Assembly: GCF_900104455.1 (NCBI RefSeq)
Contig: NZ_FNHB01000008.1
Span: 87,331-151,330, forward strand
Length of the DNA: 64,000 nucleotides
Direction of reading: 5' to 3'
DNA from: Dendrosporobacter quercicolus
GTDB lineage: Bacteria > Bacillota > Negativicutes > DSM-1736 > Dendrosporobacteraceae
Below are positions 46,921 through 56,050 of the stretch, piece by piece; the stretch's first letter is position 1, and the number at the start of each line of letters is the position of its first letter. Position numbers and translations under genes: made by a program. The notes under the pieces were generated by a model. The model was not told where the DNA came from and searched no databases. It worked only from the letters and a program-made list of their open reading frames with translations.

Positions 46921-48019
46921 GATAGTAATTTCCGGTTATTACGGTTTTGCCAATGCCGGCGATGAAGCGATGCTGGCCGCCATGATTGAGGTTTTAACCG
47001 ATTTGGATGCCGGAGTAAACATAACAGTGATTTCCGGCAATCCGGCTGAGACCAGACAAAAGCACGGCGTAGCGGCGGTTTACCGGTTGAATTATCCGGA
47101 AATCACCCGGGTTCTGGCGAAATGCGATCTGCTGATCAGCGGCGGCGGCAGTCTGCTGCAGGATGTGACCAGTAATCGCAGCCTGTACTATTATTTGAGC
47201 ATTATGCTGCTGGCTAAACAGCTCGGCAAACCGGTGATGCTGTACGCTCAGGGCATTGGGCCGGTCTGCGGCTCGCTGGCCAAGGGAGCAATGCGGTATA
47301 TTGGCAATATGGTTGATCTGATTACGGTTCGTGATGAGGGCTCGCGGGATGAGCTTAAGCGTTTGCAGGTGACCAAACCGCGGATTTATGTCACTGCCGA
47401 TCCGGTGCTGGCCATTCATCCGGTGGATAAACAAATCGGCCGGGCCATTTTGCGTAAGCACGACTGCGAAGGGGCAAGTCCTCTGGTCGGTATTGCCGCC
47501 AGAGAGTGGAAGGACTGGAGCCATTATAAACAGGTGCTGGCCCAGGCCGCCGATCGCATTGCGGCCGAATTTGGCGCCAGAATTGTTTATTTGCCAATGC
47601 AGTTTCCGGAGGATGCGGCGGTGGCCAGAAAAATTGCCCGCCGGTCCAGGCAGCCGGCGGCTCTCTTAAATGAAGAGTATACGACAAGTGAATTGCTGTC
47701 GCTGGTCGGCAATCTGGATATGCTGATCAGCATCAGGCTGCATGCGCTGATCTTCGCCGGCGTTATGCATGTTCCAATGATCGGCATTTCTTATGATCCC
47801 AAGATAGACCGGTTTCTCGAATCGGTTGGCGACTGCCGGGTCGGCACCCTGAAAAGCGTAACTGCCGACAGGCTGCTGACGAAAGTACGGCAGCTCTGGC
47901 CGACAATAAACGGCGCTAGACAGCTGCAGGATGAACGGCTGAATGCATTGCGGGAGAAAGCTTTTTATAATGCTGAACTGGCCATTGAACTGATAGCGGC
48001 CGGAAAAAAACAGAGGTAA
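46913..48019 (+). CDS. csaB: Polysaccharide pyruvyl transferase CsaB
   Basis: A 368-residue enzyme that adds ketal pyruvate to secondary cell-wall polysaccharide, the ligand of S-layer homology domains. The N-terminus SGYYGFANAGDEAMLAAM (about 6-23) and GGGSLLQDVTS (about 78-88) and the C-terminal SIRLHALIFAGVMHVPMIGISYDPK (in part) are family marks. In Negativicutes the SLH link also ties the outer membrane to the wall. ATG 46913 overlaps the DUF5693 gene by 8 bases. Confidence 0.93.
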   Translation: MSEIVISGYYGFANAGDEAMLAAMIEVLTDLDAGVNITVISGNPAETRQKHGVAAVYRLNYPEITRVLAKCDLLISGGGSLLQDVTSNRSLYYYLSIMLLAKQLGKPVMLYAQGIGPVCGSLAKGAMRYIGNMVDLITVRDEGSRDELKRLQVTKPRIYVTADPVLAIHPVDKQIGRAILRKHDCEGASPLVGIAAREWKDWSHYKQVLAQAADRIAAEFGARIVYLPMQFPEDAAVARKIARRSRQPAALLNEEYTTSELLSLVGNLDMLISIRLHALIFAGVMHVPMIGISYDPKIDRFLESVGDCRVGTLKSVTADRLLTKVRQLWPTINGARQLQDERLNALREKAFYNAELAIELIAAGKKQR

Positions 48020-48024
48020 TGGCG

Positions 48025-48873
48025 ATGAACAAATTGGTGCGTCAATATGTAGGAATGACCATTGGTATTGTTGTGGCGGCGACGGCATTGAATATGTTTT
48101 TGATTCCCAACAAAGTGGCGGCAGGCGGCATCAGCGGTCTGGCGACGGTAATTTACCATCTGTCAGGCTGGCCGGTTGGCGTTATTATGCTTGTTTTTAA
48201 CATCCCGCTGTTTTTTCTGGGCATCAAGGTCCTGGGGACCCGGTACGGGCTGAATACGCTTTATGGGGCGGCTGCTTACTCGGTCAGTATTGATCTGCTG
48301 GCTCCCTATACCCCGGTGCTGACGAATGATTTGCTGCTCAGTTCCCTGTATGGCGGCGTAGTGAGCGGCATCGGCATGGGCCTCGTGTTCCGTTTTAAGG
48401 GCAATACGGCCGGTACGGCGATGGCGGCGGCAATTGTGAATAAATTGTATGGCATCAGTGTTGGTCAAGCCCTGCTGGCTGCTGATTTTATTGTGGTGGC
48501 ACTGGCCGGGGTGGTCTTTAAAAGCCCTGAATTGGCCCTGTACGCCACGATTTCCATTTTTGTAACCTCGCAAATTATTGATTTGGTACAGGAGGGGCCC
48601 AGCACGTCCAAGGCCTTTTTCATCCTGACCGAGCAACCGCAGGACATTGCCGACTGCATTTTATATGAAATTGACCGTGGCGTGACTTTTCTGCAGGGTA
48701 GAGGCGGCTTTACCGGGCAGGCGCGGGAATTGCTGCTGTGTGTGGTCAGCACCAGCGAAGTGACCCGGCTGAAGGAATTAGTCTATCAAAAAGACCAGCG
48801 GGCTTTTGTCATTGTGACTGACGTGAATGAAGTGCTGGGAGAAGGATTTGCCGCCGCAATACCGAAGAAGTAA
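48025..48873 (+). CDS. YitT family membrane protein (DUF2179)
   Basis: A 282-residue protein with five or six N-terminal membrane helices (about 8-170), including NKVAAGGISGLATVIYHL (about 30) typical of the YitT/UPF0750 family, and a soluble C-terminal DUF2179 domain (about 195-280: FILTEQPQDIADCILYEIDRGVTFLQGRGGFTG in part). Function unknown; related to transporters. ATG 48025 is preferred to ATG 48019 because GAGG is 8 bases upstream, but the difference is two codons. Confidence 0.88.
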   Translation: MNKLVRQYVGMTIGIVVAATALNMFLIPNKVAAGGISGLATVIYHLSGWPVGVIMLVFNIPLFFLGIKVLGTRYGLNTLYGAAAYSVSIDLLAPYTPVLTNDLLLSSLYGGVVSGIGMGLVFRFKGNTAGTAMAAAIVNKLYGISVGQALLAADFIVVALAGVVFKSPELALYATISIFVTSQIIDLVQEGPSTSKAFFILTEQPQDIADCILYEIDRGVTFLQGRGGFTGQARELLLCVVSTSEVTRLKELVYQKDQRAFVIVTDVNEVLGEGFAAAIPKK

Positions 48874-48885
48874 AGGAATAGTATT

Positions 48886-49004
48886 ACCACAGAGGACACG
48901 GAGTACACAGAGGGTTTACGGGAGAACGGCGCGATATTTATCGCGCATAAATTTTAAAAAATCCTGGGTTCGTTCCCTCTGTGACCGCTGTGTACTCTGT
49001 GGTT
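48886..49004. repeat. Dispersed palindromic repeat, copy 3
   Basis: About 119 bp, ends ACCACAGAGG / CTCTGTGGTT, centre GCGCGATA-TT-TATCGCGC, with CCTCTGTGACCGCTGTGTAC in the right arm. The copy lies between the YitT gene and transketolase. It happens to be open in the transketolase frame, which gives a false N-terminal extension there. Confidence 0.9.
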
Positions 49005-49051
49005 CAGTTTTCATGTGCTGTAATGTATCTAATGTAAGGAGGGGTTTATCC

Positions 49052-49885
49052 ATGTCTAAAAAATTGACGGCTGCACAGGTATCCAATCTGGAGGAGCGGG
49101 CCAAAGCAGTCCGGCGTCATATTGTGGCGATGGTTACTGAAGCCAACTCGGGTCATCCGGGCGGTTCATTGTCAGCTGCTGATATTTTAGTAACGTTATA
49201 TTTTGCCGAAATGAACGTTGATGCCAAGAATCCGAAAGATCCCGGCAGGGACAGGTTTGTACTGTGCAAAGGCCATGCTGCGCCTGTATTGTATGCTACC
49301 TTAGCCGAAAAAGGCTATTTTCCGGTCGAGGAGCTGCTGACTTTACGCAAAATTGACAGCCGGCTGCAAGGTCACCCCAGCATGAAGGACTTGCCTGGCA
49401 TTGACATGTCTACCGGTTCTTTGGGACAAGGCCTCAGCGCCGCCAACGGTATGGCGCTGGCCAGCCGCCTGGACAGCCGCAAGAACCGGATCTTTGCTGT
49501 GCTGGGCGACGGAGAGCTGGAAGAAGGCATGGTCTGGGAAGCCGCCATGTTTGCCGGTCACTACAAGCTGGATAATATCACGGCTTTTGTTGATTTCAAC
49601 GGTTTGCAAATTGACGGTCCGGTAGCCGAAGTGATGTCGCCGCTGCCGATTCCGGAAAAATGGCGGGCGTTCAACTGGAATGTCATTGAAATTGACGGCC
49701 ATGATATCAATGCCATTTATGACGCCATCCAAACAGCTAAAACAGTCAAAGGCCAGCCGACGGTGATTGTGGCGCATACTGTGAAAGGCAAAGGCGTTTG
49801 TCAAATGGAGAATGTCGCCGACTGGCATGGTAAAGCGCCGACCAAGGAACAATGCCAGCTGTTTTTGGGCGAACTTGATGATTAG
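49052..49885 (+). CDS. tktA: Transketolase, N-terminal (TPP-binding) subunit
   Basis: A 277-residue N-terminal half of a split transketolase. It holds the thiamine diphosphate site: SGHPGGSLSAADIL (about 29-42), STGSLGQGLSAANGMAL and the GDGELEEGMVWEAAMFAGHYKLDNI motif (in part) with the Mg-binding GDGE and N. It works with the next gene product in the non-oxidative pentose phosphate pathway. ATG 49052 with AAGGAGGGG upstream gives the standard start; the frame stays open upstream through repeat copy 3, but that is not coding. Confidence 0.95.
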   Translation: MSKKLTAAQVSNLEERAKAVRRHIVAMVTEANSGHPGGSLSAADILVTLYFAEMNVDAKNPKDPGRDRFVLCKGHAAPVLYATLAEKGYFPVEELLTLRKIDSRLQGHPSMKDLPGIDMSTGSLGQGLSAANGMALASRLDSRKNRIFAVLGDGELEEGMVWEAAMFAGHYKLDNITAFVDFNGLQIDGPVAEVMSPLPIPEKWRAFNWNVIEIDGHDINAIYDAIQTAKTVKGQPTVIVAHTVKGKGVCQMENVADWHGKAPTKEQCQLFLGELDD

Positions 49886-49900
49886 GAGAGGTGTTGGATA

Positions 49901-50839
49901 ATGGGAAAAGCTACGCGTGAAGCCTATGGCGACGCCCTGCGGGATGTCGGGGCCGAGCTTAAAGATATTGTTGTCCTGGACGCGGATTTGTCCAAGTCTA
50001 CTAAAACCAACGTTTTTGCCAAGGCCCATCCTGACCGGTTTTTTAATGTCGGAATTGCCGAGCAAAACTTAATGGGTACGGCTGCCGGCCTGGCTGCCGC
50101 CGGTAAAATTCCTTTTGTATCGACGTTTGCCATGTTTGCCGCCGGGCGGGCATTTGAACAAGTGCGCAATTCTATTTGCTATCCGAAGCTGAATGTCAAA
50201 ATTGCCGCCACACACGCCGGTTTGACGGTTGGCGAGGATGGGGCGTCACACCAGGCGATTGAGGATATTGCCTTAATGCGCAGCATTCCTAATATGACGG
50301 TGATTGTACCGGCTGATGCCACGGAAGCCCGGCAGGCAGTGAAATTTGCGGCTGAATACCAGGGTCCGGTATATTTGCGGTTGGGCCGTTCGTCCGTACC
50401 TGATCTGTTCGGCGACAGCTACGAATTTATTCATGGTCAGGCCGTTCAATTGGACGACGGTTCTGATCTGACCATCATCGCCACCGGGATTATGACGGCT
50501 CCGGCCAGAAAAGCCGCCGAAGAACTGGCTGCCCAGGGCATTAGCGCCCGGGTATTGAACATTCATACGATTAAGCCCATTGATAAGGCTGCAATTATCA
50601 AAGCCGCCCAGGATACCGGCGCGATTGTTACCTGTGAAGAACACAGTATTATTGGCGGCCTGGGCAGCGCGGTAGCTGAGGTGATCGTGGAAAGCACGCC
50701 GGTCCCGCTGGAGCGGGTCGGGGTGCTGGATACGTTTGGCGAATCAGGTAAACCTGATGCGCTGCTGGTGAAATACAAATTGACCGCCGGAGATATTGTT
50801 GCGGCTGCCAAACGCGTGCTAAGCCGGAAATCAGGCTGA
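49901..50839 (+). CDS. tktB: Transketolase, C-terminal subunit
   Basis: A 312-residue C-terminal half with the pyrimidine-binding and transketolase C domains: DLSKSTKTNVFAK, FFNVGIAEQNLMGTAAGLAA (catalytic glutamate in GIAEQ, about 50), VGEDGASHQAIEDIALMRSIPNM (in part), and RVLNIHTIKPID, VTCEEHSIIGGLGSAV. ATG 49901 follows the first subunit by 15 bp with GGAGAGG upstream. Split transketolases of this kind are common in anaerobic Bacillota. Confidence 0.95.
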   Translation: MGKATREAYGDALRDVGAELKDIVVLDADLSKSTKTNVFAKAHPDRFFNVGIAEQNLMGTAAGLAAAGKIPFVSTFAMFAAGRAFEQVRNSICYPKLNVKIAATHAGLTVGEDGASHQAIEDIALMRSIPNMTVIVPADATEARQAVKFAAEYQGPVYLRLGRSSVPDLFGDSYEFIHGQAVQLDDGSDLTIIATGIMTAPARKAAEELAAQGISARVLNIHTIKPIDKAAIIKAAQDTGAIVTCEEHSIIGGLGSAVAEVIVESTPVPLERVGVLDTFGESGKPDALLVKYKLTAGDIVAAAKRVLSRKSG

Positions 50840-50854
50840 CAAGCTGCGTAATGA

Positions 50855-50897
50855 AAGCGACTCCTACATGCATACACATGTAGAGAGTCGCTTTTTT
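50855..50897 (+). terminator. Terminator of the transketolase pair
   Basis: AAGCGACTC and TACATG pair with CATGTA and GAGTCGCTT (small internal bulge), followed by TTTTTT. Confidence 0.9.
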
Positions 50898-50975
50898 GCT
50901 GATCGAGTAACACGCCTTAAGCGGCGTGCAGGGGAGCAGGGGCTCTGGTTCGACGGTATGATGGGAGGAATGAGT

Positions 50976-51719
50976 GTGGGGCCATGGCGGGTGATCACGA
51001 TCGGCGGTCAGCTGATACGACGCAGTGCGGTATTTTTCCTGGGCCTTGCAGCGATGATCCAACTAGGACCCGCCGCTGCGATGGCGGCGTCAATGCTGAT
51101 ATCCCTGGCAATCTATGCTGCGGCGTTTGGCTTAAAATATGCAGCCGGTTTCATCCTGTTGTTATTTATTCACGAGCTGGGCCATTTATTTGCTTCACGG
51201 GTGGTGGGCCTGGCGACATCGGCGCCGATATTTCTGCCGTTTATCGGCGCTGTGATCAGTCTTAAGCAATTGCCAAATAACGCTAAAATGGAAGCGAACA
51301 TTGCCATTGGCGGTCCGGCAATGGGAACTTTATCGGCTTTGATCTGCCTGATTTTTTATTTCTGGAGCGACAGTCTGCTGATGCTGGTGCTGGCCTATAC
51401 TGCCTGTTTACTGAATTTGTTCAATTTAATTCCGTGCGACCCGCTGGATGGCGGACGAATTGTCGCGGCCATTTCGCCGCACCTGTGGTGGATTGGCATC
51501 CTGGTAATCGGCGGACTGTTTTTTTATACGCACAATATTATTATGCTGCTGATTTTCGCCGTATCGCTGCTCAGGCTGTGGCGCAGCGAAAAATGGGATG
51601 AAAACAGCACCTACTACCGTTTGTCCCTCCGGCAGAGGCTGAGGGTATTATGGTGGTATCTGGGGCTTTTGACCGTGCTGGGGATTACTACACTGTATAT
51701 TGCCGAATTGCTGCACTGA
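50976..51719 (+). CDS. Membrane metalloprotease of the M50 (site-2 protease) family
   Basis: A 247-residue membrane protein with about six helices. The zinc motif HELGH (HExxH) lies in a helix about residues 64-68, and the third ligand is in NLIPCDPLDGGRI (about 150-162), the DG motif of site-2 proteases. Such enzymes cut membrane-bound substrates, often regulators. Start is uncertain: GTG 50976 has GGGAGGA six bases upstream, while ATG 50958, 50961 and 50970 are in frame, and the frame stays open back to 50868 inside the preceding terminator, which is not plausible. Confidence 0.85.
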   Translation: MGPWRVITIGGQLIRRSAVFFLGLAAMIQLGPAAAMAASMLISLAIYAAAFGLKYAAGFILLLFIHELGHLFASRVVGLATSAPIFLPFIGAVISLKQLPNNAKMEANIAIGGPAMGTLSALICLIFYFWSDSLLMLVLAYTACLLNLFNLIPCDPLDGGRIVAAISPHLWWIGILVIGGLFFYTHNIIMLLIFAVSLLRLWRSEKWDENSTYYRLSLRQRLRVLWWYLGLLTVLGITTLYIAELLH

Positions 51720-51917
51720 CCGGCTGGCTGACAAAAGTATCTGTTGTAAAATATCGACAAAAAGGAGGTTTTTTAGAAAAAACGTCAAATTTTATAAAGC
51801 TGTAACCAAAAATTTGTAGTATTTTGCGCAGAAAAGAAAAATGCTGGAACTGGCAATGCTTTTGTCCGGAGCGGCAGTGCTCCGGGTCTGAACGATACAC
51901 AGGGGGATTGAGTATTT

Positions 51918-52604
51918 TTGATACATATGACAGGGATTTCAAAAGTTTACAAAAATGGCTCTGTCGCTCTCTCCGATATTAGTATTGATATTGAAAAAGG
52001 TGACTTTTTATTTGTCGTAGGTCCTAGCGGCGCCGGTAAGTCTACATTTATCAAGCTGATATTTAGGGAAGAGCTGCCGACTAAGGGGCAGTTGGTGGTC
52101 AACGGACGCAATGTTACCAATATGCCGCTAAGTGAGATTCCCTACTTGCGCCGGGGACTGGGAATCGTTTTTCAGGATTACCGGCTGCTGCCGGAAAAAA
52201 CAGTTTACGAGAATGTGGCGTTTGCCATGCGGGTGATTGAAGCGCCGCGCCGGGAAATCCAAAAGAGAGTCAACAGTGTAATGGATTTGGTAGGACTTAA
52301 GGACAAATTCCGCTGTTTTCCCAACCAGCTTTCCGGAGGCGAACAGCAGCGGGTTGCAATTGCCCGGGCAATTGTTAATAACCCGGTCGTGGTGATTGCC
52401 GATGAACCGACAGGCAATTTAGACCCCGAAACCTCCTGGGATATTATGCGGATCTTTGAACGCATCAATAAGTCGGGCACAACCATCGTCATGGCAACGC
52501 ATGATAAAACCATCGTCGATGCTATGCGCAAACGGGTGATTGCAATTGAACGGGGCCGTATTGTCCGCGATCAGGTCAAAGGAGTTTACGGCTATGAAGA
52601 TTAG
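51918..52604 (+). CDS. ftsE: Cell-division ATP-binding protein FtsE
   Basis: A 228-residue ABC ATPase with Walker [10 protein letters not shown] (about 36-44), FtsE-typical [25 protein letters not shown] [10 protein letters not shown], signature LSGGEQQR and Walker [14 protein letters not shown]. With FtsX it works at the division septum and controls peptidoglycan hydrolases from the cytoplasm. TTG 51918 is used; AGGGGG lies 11 bases upstream. The 3' end overlaps ftsX. The 198 bp before it hold no sure promoter; an AT-rich AAAGGAGG at 51762 has no open frame behind it. Confidence 0.95.
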   Translation: MIHMTGISKVYKNGSVALSDISIDIEKGDFLFVVGPSGAGKSTFIKLIFREELPTKGQLVVNGRNVTNMPLSEIPYLRRGLGIVFQDYRLLPEKTVYENVAFAMRVIEAPRREIQKRVNSVMDLVGLKDKFRCFPNQLSGGEQQRVAIARAIVNNPVVVIADEPTGNLDPETSWDIMRIFERINKSGTTIVMATHDKTIVDAMRKRVIAIERGRIVRDQVKGVYGYED

Positions 52605-53481
52605 AACAACCGAGTACTTTATCCGGGAAGCCGCAATTTCCCTGCGCCGCAACGGTTTAATGAGTTTTGCTTCTATTAGTACGGTGGCGTTGTCGCTGCT
52701 GATTTTAGGAATTTTCCTGATCCTGGTTCTGAATTTGAATCACATGGCTTCAGCGCTGGAATCACAGGTGCAAATTACGGTCTACCTTAAGGATGATCTG
52801 CCGGAGCTTGAAATCAGGGAAGCTGGTACCGGCATAACCCAAATAGAGGGTGTTACGCAGGTTTTGTTCGTTGATAAGCAGGAAGCAATGGAACGCTTTA
52901 AGGAGCGTCTGGGCGATCAGCAAGGCTTGCTGGCGGCTTTGGGTGAAACCAATCCACTGCCCGATGCTTTTGAGGTAAAAGTGGACAGGCCGGAGCGGGT
53001 TAAGCCTGCCGCCGCAGCCATCACCACACTTGACGGGGTGGAAAATGTAAAGTTTGGTCAGGAAGTGGTTGACCAGTTATTTACATTGACAAAAATGGTC
53101 AGGATTTTCGGGCTGGTGCTGATTGTATTTTTAGCCCTGGCCGCCCTGTTTATTATTTCCAATACCATCAGGCTGACTGTTTTTGCCCGCCGCAAGGAAA
53201 TCGGCATTATGAAATATGTGGGAGCCACTGACTGGTTTATTCGCTGGCCGTTCCTGATTGAAGGCATGGTTTTGGGCTTTGGCGGCGCTTTGGTTTCCGT
53301 TCTGATCTTAAGCCGGACCTATAGCGCGATCACGCAGCAGATTTATGCCTCTCTGGCATTTCTGCCGCTTATTCCCGAATACCCGTTTATTACGAATATC
53401 AGTATGCTTATCCTGGTAGTCGGAACGGCGATCGGGGCATTGGGCAGTACGATATCCTTAAAAAGATTTATGAAAGTGTAG
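52594..53481 (+). CDS. ftsX: Cell-division permease-like protein FtsX
   Basis: A 295-residue protein with four membrane helices and a periplasmic loop (about 45-165). The start has EYFIREAAISLRRNGLMSFASI; the end has the permease-type TIRLTVFARRKEIGIMKYVGATDWFI. The loop activates an extracytoplasmic hydrolase activator, very likely the next gene product. ATG 52594 overlaps ftsE by 11 bases. Confidence 0.95.
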   Translation: MKIRTTEYFIREAAISLRRNGLMSFASISTVALSLLILGIFLILVLNLNHMASALESQVQITVYLKDDLPELEIREAGTGITQIEGVTQVLFVDKQEAMERFKERLGDQQGLLAALGETNPLPDAFEVKVDRPERVKPAAAAITTLDGVENVKFGQEVVDQLFTLTKMVRIFGLVLIVFLALAALFIISNTIRLTVFARRKEIGIMKYVGATDWFIRWPFLIEGMVLGFGGALVSVLILSRTYSAITQQIYASLAFLPLIPEYPFITNISMLILVVGTAIGALGSTISLKRFMKV

Positions 53482-53500
53482 CGACGGAGGTGTTCAGTTA

Positions 53501-54625
53501 ATGCTTGACAAAAAGCGCTGGACGGCACTGTTAACCGCCATGCTGGTGCTGTTTTCGGCGGCGGGCGTTGTTTGGGCCAATCACCTGAATGACCAGTTGG
53601 ATTCAGTTAACAGGCAGATGCGGGAACAACAAACGAAAGCGGCCCGCGCTCAGCAGAAGGTCGACAGTGTATCAGGCCGCCTGAAGAAAATTCAGGATGA
53701 TTTGGATACGGCGGTTGCCGATTACCAGGCAATCCAGTCCCGGCTGGCTTATACTGAGCAGCAGATTGAGCTTAATGGACAAATACTGGCCAAAGCCGAA
53801 GAAAATCTCAATGAACGCACACAGATTCTCAATAAGCGGATGCGTGATATTTATGAGAACGGTCAGCTTAGTTATCTTGATGTTCTGTTGGGCTCCAATG
53901 ACTTTAATGATTTTACTACCCGGATGGAGCTGCTCAAGCGGGTGGTCAACCAGGACGTGGTATTGGTCGCCAGGGTAAAGGCCGAGCGGGAGCTGGTGCT
54001 GCAAAAACGGGCTGAACTGACGCGGGATTATGCCTTAGTTGCCGCATTGCATAAAGAAGCCGAAGAAAAGCAGCGAATGATTGAAGCCCGCAAAAATCAG
54101 CAGGAGGATGTCCTGGCTGCTGCAATGAATGAACGGGATGTAGCCGAGAACGCTTATCAGGAACTGATGGAAACGTCCCGGCAAATTGAAGACATGCTTC
54201 GTCGCAGCCAAATTGGCAGTGGCGGTGCGCCCGGTTCCACCGGCAGCTTGCTTTGGCCGGCGGCAGGGCCTATCACTTCGCAGTTCGGCTGGCGTACGCA
54301 TCCAATTTTTGGCACGCAGCGTTACCACAGCGGGATTGATATTGGCGCCGACTATGGCGACAATGTTTCCGCCGCCGACGGCGGCGTGGTAATTTACGCC
54401 GATTGGATGGGCGGTTATGGCAAAGCGGTAATTATCGATCATGGCGGCGGCATATCCACTTTATATGCCCATAACTCCGAACTGCTTGTCGGTGTGGGCG
54501 AGCAGGTACGAAAAGGACAGAGCATTGCCCGGGTGGGATCAACCGGCTATTCAACCGGCCCGCATTTGCATTTTGAAGTCCGGGAAAATGGCGCCCCGGT
54601 CAGTCCGTTGGGGTATTTACCCTAG
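53501..54625 (+). CDS. envC: EnvC-like murein hydrolase activator with M23 (LytM) domain
   Basis: A 374-residue exported protein. Signal peptide at about 1-27 (ALLTAMLVLFSAAGVVWA), then a long coiled coil (about 30-240) and a LytM/M23 domain (about 255-370): FGWRTHPIFGTQRYHSGIDIGADYG, AADGGVVIYADWMGGYGK, IDHGGGISTLYAH and GSTGYSTGPHLHFEVREN. The zinc ligands H and D of the HxxxD and HxH motifs appear present, so it may be an active endopeptidase and not only an activator. It is placed right after ftsX, its usual controller. ATG 53501 follows GGAGG. Confidence 0.93.
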   Translation: MLDKKRWTALLTAMLVLFSAAGVVWANHLNDQLDSVNRQMREQQTKAARAQQKVDSVSGRLKKIQDDLDTAVADYQAIQSRLAYTEQQIELNGQILAKAEENLNERTQILNKRMRDIYENGQLSYLDVLLGSNDFNDFTTRMELLKRVVNQDVVLVARVKAERELVLQKRAELTRDYALVAALHKEAEEKQRMIEARKNQQEDVLAAAMNERDVAENAYQELMETSRQIEDMLRRSQIGSGGAPGSTGSLLWPAAGPITSQFGWRTHPIFGTQRYHSGIDIGADYGDNVSAADGGVVIYADWMGGYGKAVIIDHGGGISTLYAHNSELLVGVGEQVRKGQSIARVGSTGYSTGPHLHFEVRENGAPVSPLGYLP

Positions 54626-54626
54626 T

Positions 54627-54674
54627 GCCTTGTCAGCCTTAAACGGTAGACACTTGGATTAAGGCTGATAAGGC
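54627..54674 (+). terminator. Hairpin after the EnvC-like gene
   Basis: A 16-bp stem (54627-54642 with 54659-54674, one G-T pair) around a 16-base loop. No T run follows, so termination is uncertain. Confidence 0.5.
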
Positions 54675-54793
54675 GCTCCCATTCAGCGGCGCTGGTATAA
54701 ATTCAGCTCATTTGACATATATTTAATCTAGTATATTGGTGATTAGCAGATGTTTGGGTAAACAATCCCAAACCCGGATAGAGGTGTAAGTTT

Positions 54794-55933
54794 TTGAGTA
54801 AACGAAAAATTATTGTCGGCGCTGTGGTATTGGTTGCAGCAACCTTCTTCTCAACCCTCGGCGGCTTGTATTATCTTCTGAATGTGGGCAGCGGTGATGC
54901 GGCCAGTACGCTGAAATTCGTGCGGGCGCTGCAAATTATCAAGTCCAGGTATGTTGAAGAAGTGCCGATGGATACGCTGATGACCGGTGCGATCAAAGGT
55001 ATGGTAGGCTCACTTGGCGACCCCCATTCTATTTATATGGACCCTAAGCTGTACAAAGAATTTATGATTGAGACTGAGGGCTCGTTTGGCGGGGTGGGCA
55101 TTGTTGTCGGCGTTAAGGAAAAAATGCTGACCGTGGTATCGCCGATTGAAGGCACGCCAGGTGATTTGGCAGGGATAAAAAACGGTGATTTGATTTTGCA
55201 GATCGACGGCAAGGACACCAAGGATATGGCCTTGGACGAAGCGGTAAATAAAATCCGCGGCCCTGAAGGCAGCCAGGTGGTTCTGACCATTAAACGGGGC
55301 GATCAGGTGAAAGACTATACCCTGACCAGAACCAATATTCAGATCAAAACAATTTCAGGCAAGATGCTGCCAGGCAATATCGGCTATATTCGCTTAGCCA
55401 TGTTTAATGAAAATACCGGCGCTGATTTCATTAAAAAGTATCAGGAGCTGGAAAGCGCCGGCATGAAAGCCGTCGTACTGGATTTGCGTGATAACCCGGG
55501 CGGACTGCTGGAAGAGAGTGTTAAGGTCGCCGGCAAGTTTGTTCCCCGCGGCCCGGTAGTGTCGGTGGTGATGCGGGATGGCCACCGGGAAACCCATACC
55601 TCCAGCCTTGACGCGGTAAAATACCCGGTAGCCGTGTTGGTCAACGGCGGCAGCGCCAGTGCTTCGGAAATTGTGGCTGGCGCTATCCAGGATACCCAGG
55701 CGGGTACGCTGGTAGGGACCAAAACTTACGGCAAAGGTTCGGTGCAGACCCTCATGCGCATTGACAACGGGGCGATAAAGCTTACCATTGCCAAGTATTT
55801 AACGCCAAACGACCGCTCCATTAACGGCATTGGGATTGAGCCTGACGTAATCATTGAGCAACAGCTTAATGGTGAAGCCGGAACGGATATCCAGTTAAAT
55901 AAGGCCTTGGAAATAGTAAAGAGCAAGCTCTAA
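54794..55933 (+). CDS. ctpB: Carboxy-terminal processing protease (S41 family, CtpA/CtpB)
   Basis: A 379-residue exported serine protease. N-terminal signal anchor (about 6-28), PDZ domain (about 90-180: GGVGIVVGVKEKMLTVVSPIEGTPG in part, LAGIKNGDLILQIDG), then the S41 core with DLRDNPGGLLEESVKVAGKF, the serine in NGGSASASEIVAGAIQD (about 280) and the lysine in GTKTYGKGSVQT (about 305). Ctp proteases trim envelope proteins; in B. subtilis ctpB has the same place after ftsX. TTG 54794 has GAGGTG upstream. Confidence 0.95.
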   Translation: MSKRKIIVGAVVLVAATFFSTLGGLYYLLNVGSGDAASTLKFVRALQIIKSRYVEEVPMDTLMTGAIKGMVGSLGDPHSIYMDPKLYKEFMIETEGSFGGVGIVVGVKEKMLTVVSPIEGTPGDLAGIKNGDLILQIDGKDTKDMALDEAVNKIRGPEGSQVVLTIKRGDQVKDYTLTRTNIQIKTISGKMLPGNIGYIRLAMFNENTGADFIKKYQELESAGMKAVVLDLRDNPGGLLEESVKVAGKFVPRGPVVSVVMRDGHRETHTSSLDAVKYPVAVLVNGGSASASEIVAGAIQDTQAGTLVGTKTYGKGSVQTLMRIDNGAIKLTIAKYLTPNDRSINGIGIEPDVIIEQQLNGEAGTDIQLNKALEIVKSKL

Positions 55934-55953
55934 TCGCAGCGGATTGTCGTGCA

Positions 55954-55998
55954 GGGGATGTCTTTCGATGCTTTGGCGTTCTTAGGACATCCCTTTGT
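55954..55998 (+). terminator. Probable terminator after the Ctp protease
   Basis: GGGATGTC (55955-55962) pairs with GACATCCC (55986-55993), followed by TTTGTATTTTT. Confidence 0.7.
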
Positions 55999-56050
55999 AT
56001 TTTTGGGCGCACAAGATGGAACTATGGCGAATAGAAATGGGTGAACGTAA

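Noticed and set aside
42547..49004. CRISPR array from the recurring CACAGAG units
   Set aside because: The units are kilobases apart as whole palindromes, with no regular repeat-spacer pattern and no cas genes.
48827..49051. In-frame N-terminal extension of the transketolase N subunit
   Set aside because: It overlaps the YitT gene end and reads through repeat copy 3; the ATG at 49052 has a strong ribosome site and the standard N-terminus.
49343..50065. Reverse-strand open frame of 240 codons across the transketolase genes
   Set aside because: Antisense shadow of two well-supported genes, with no start signals.
54712..54737. TTGACA/TATATT promoter before the Ctp protease gene
   Set aside because: Hexamers are good but the spacer is only 14 bases, so it was not listed as a feature.
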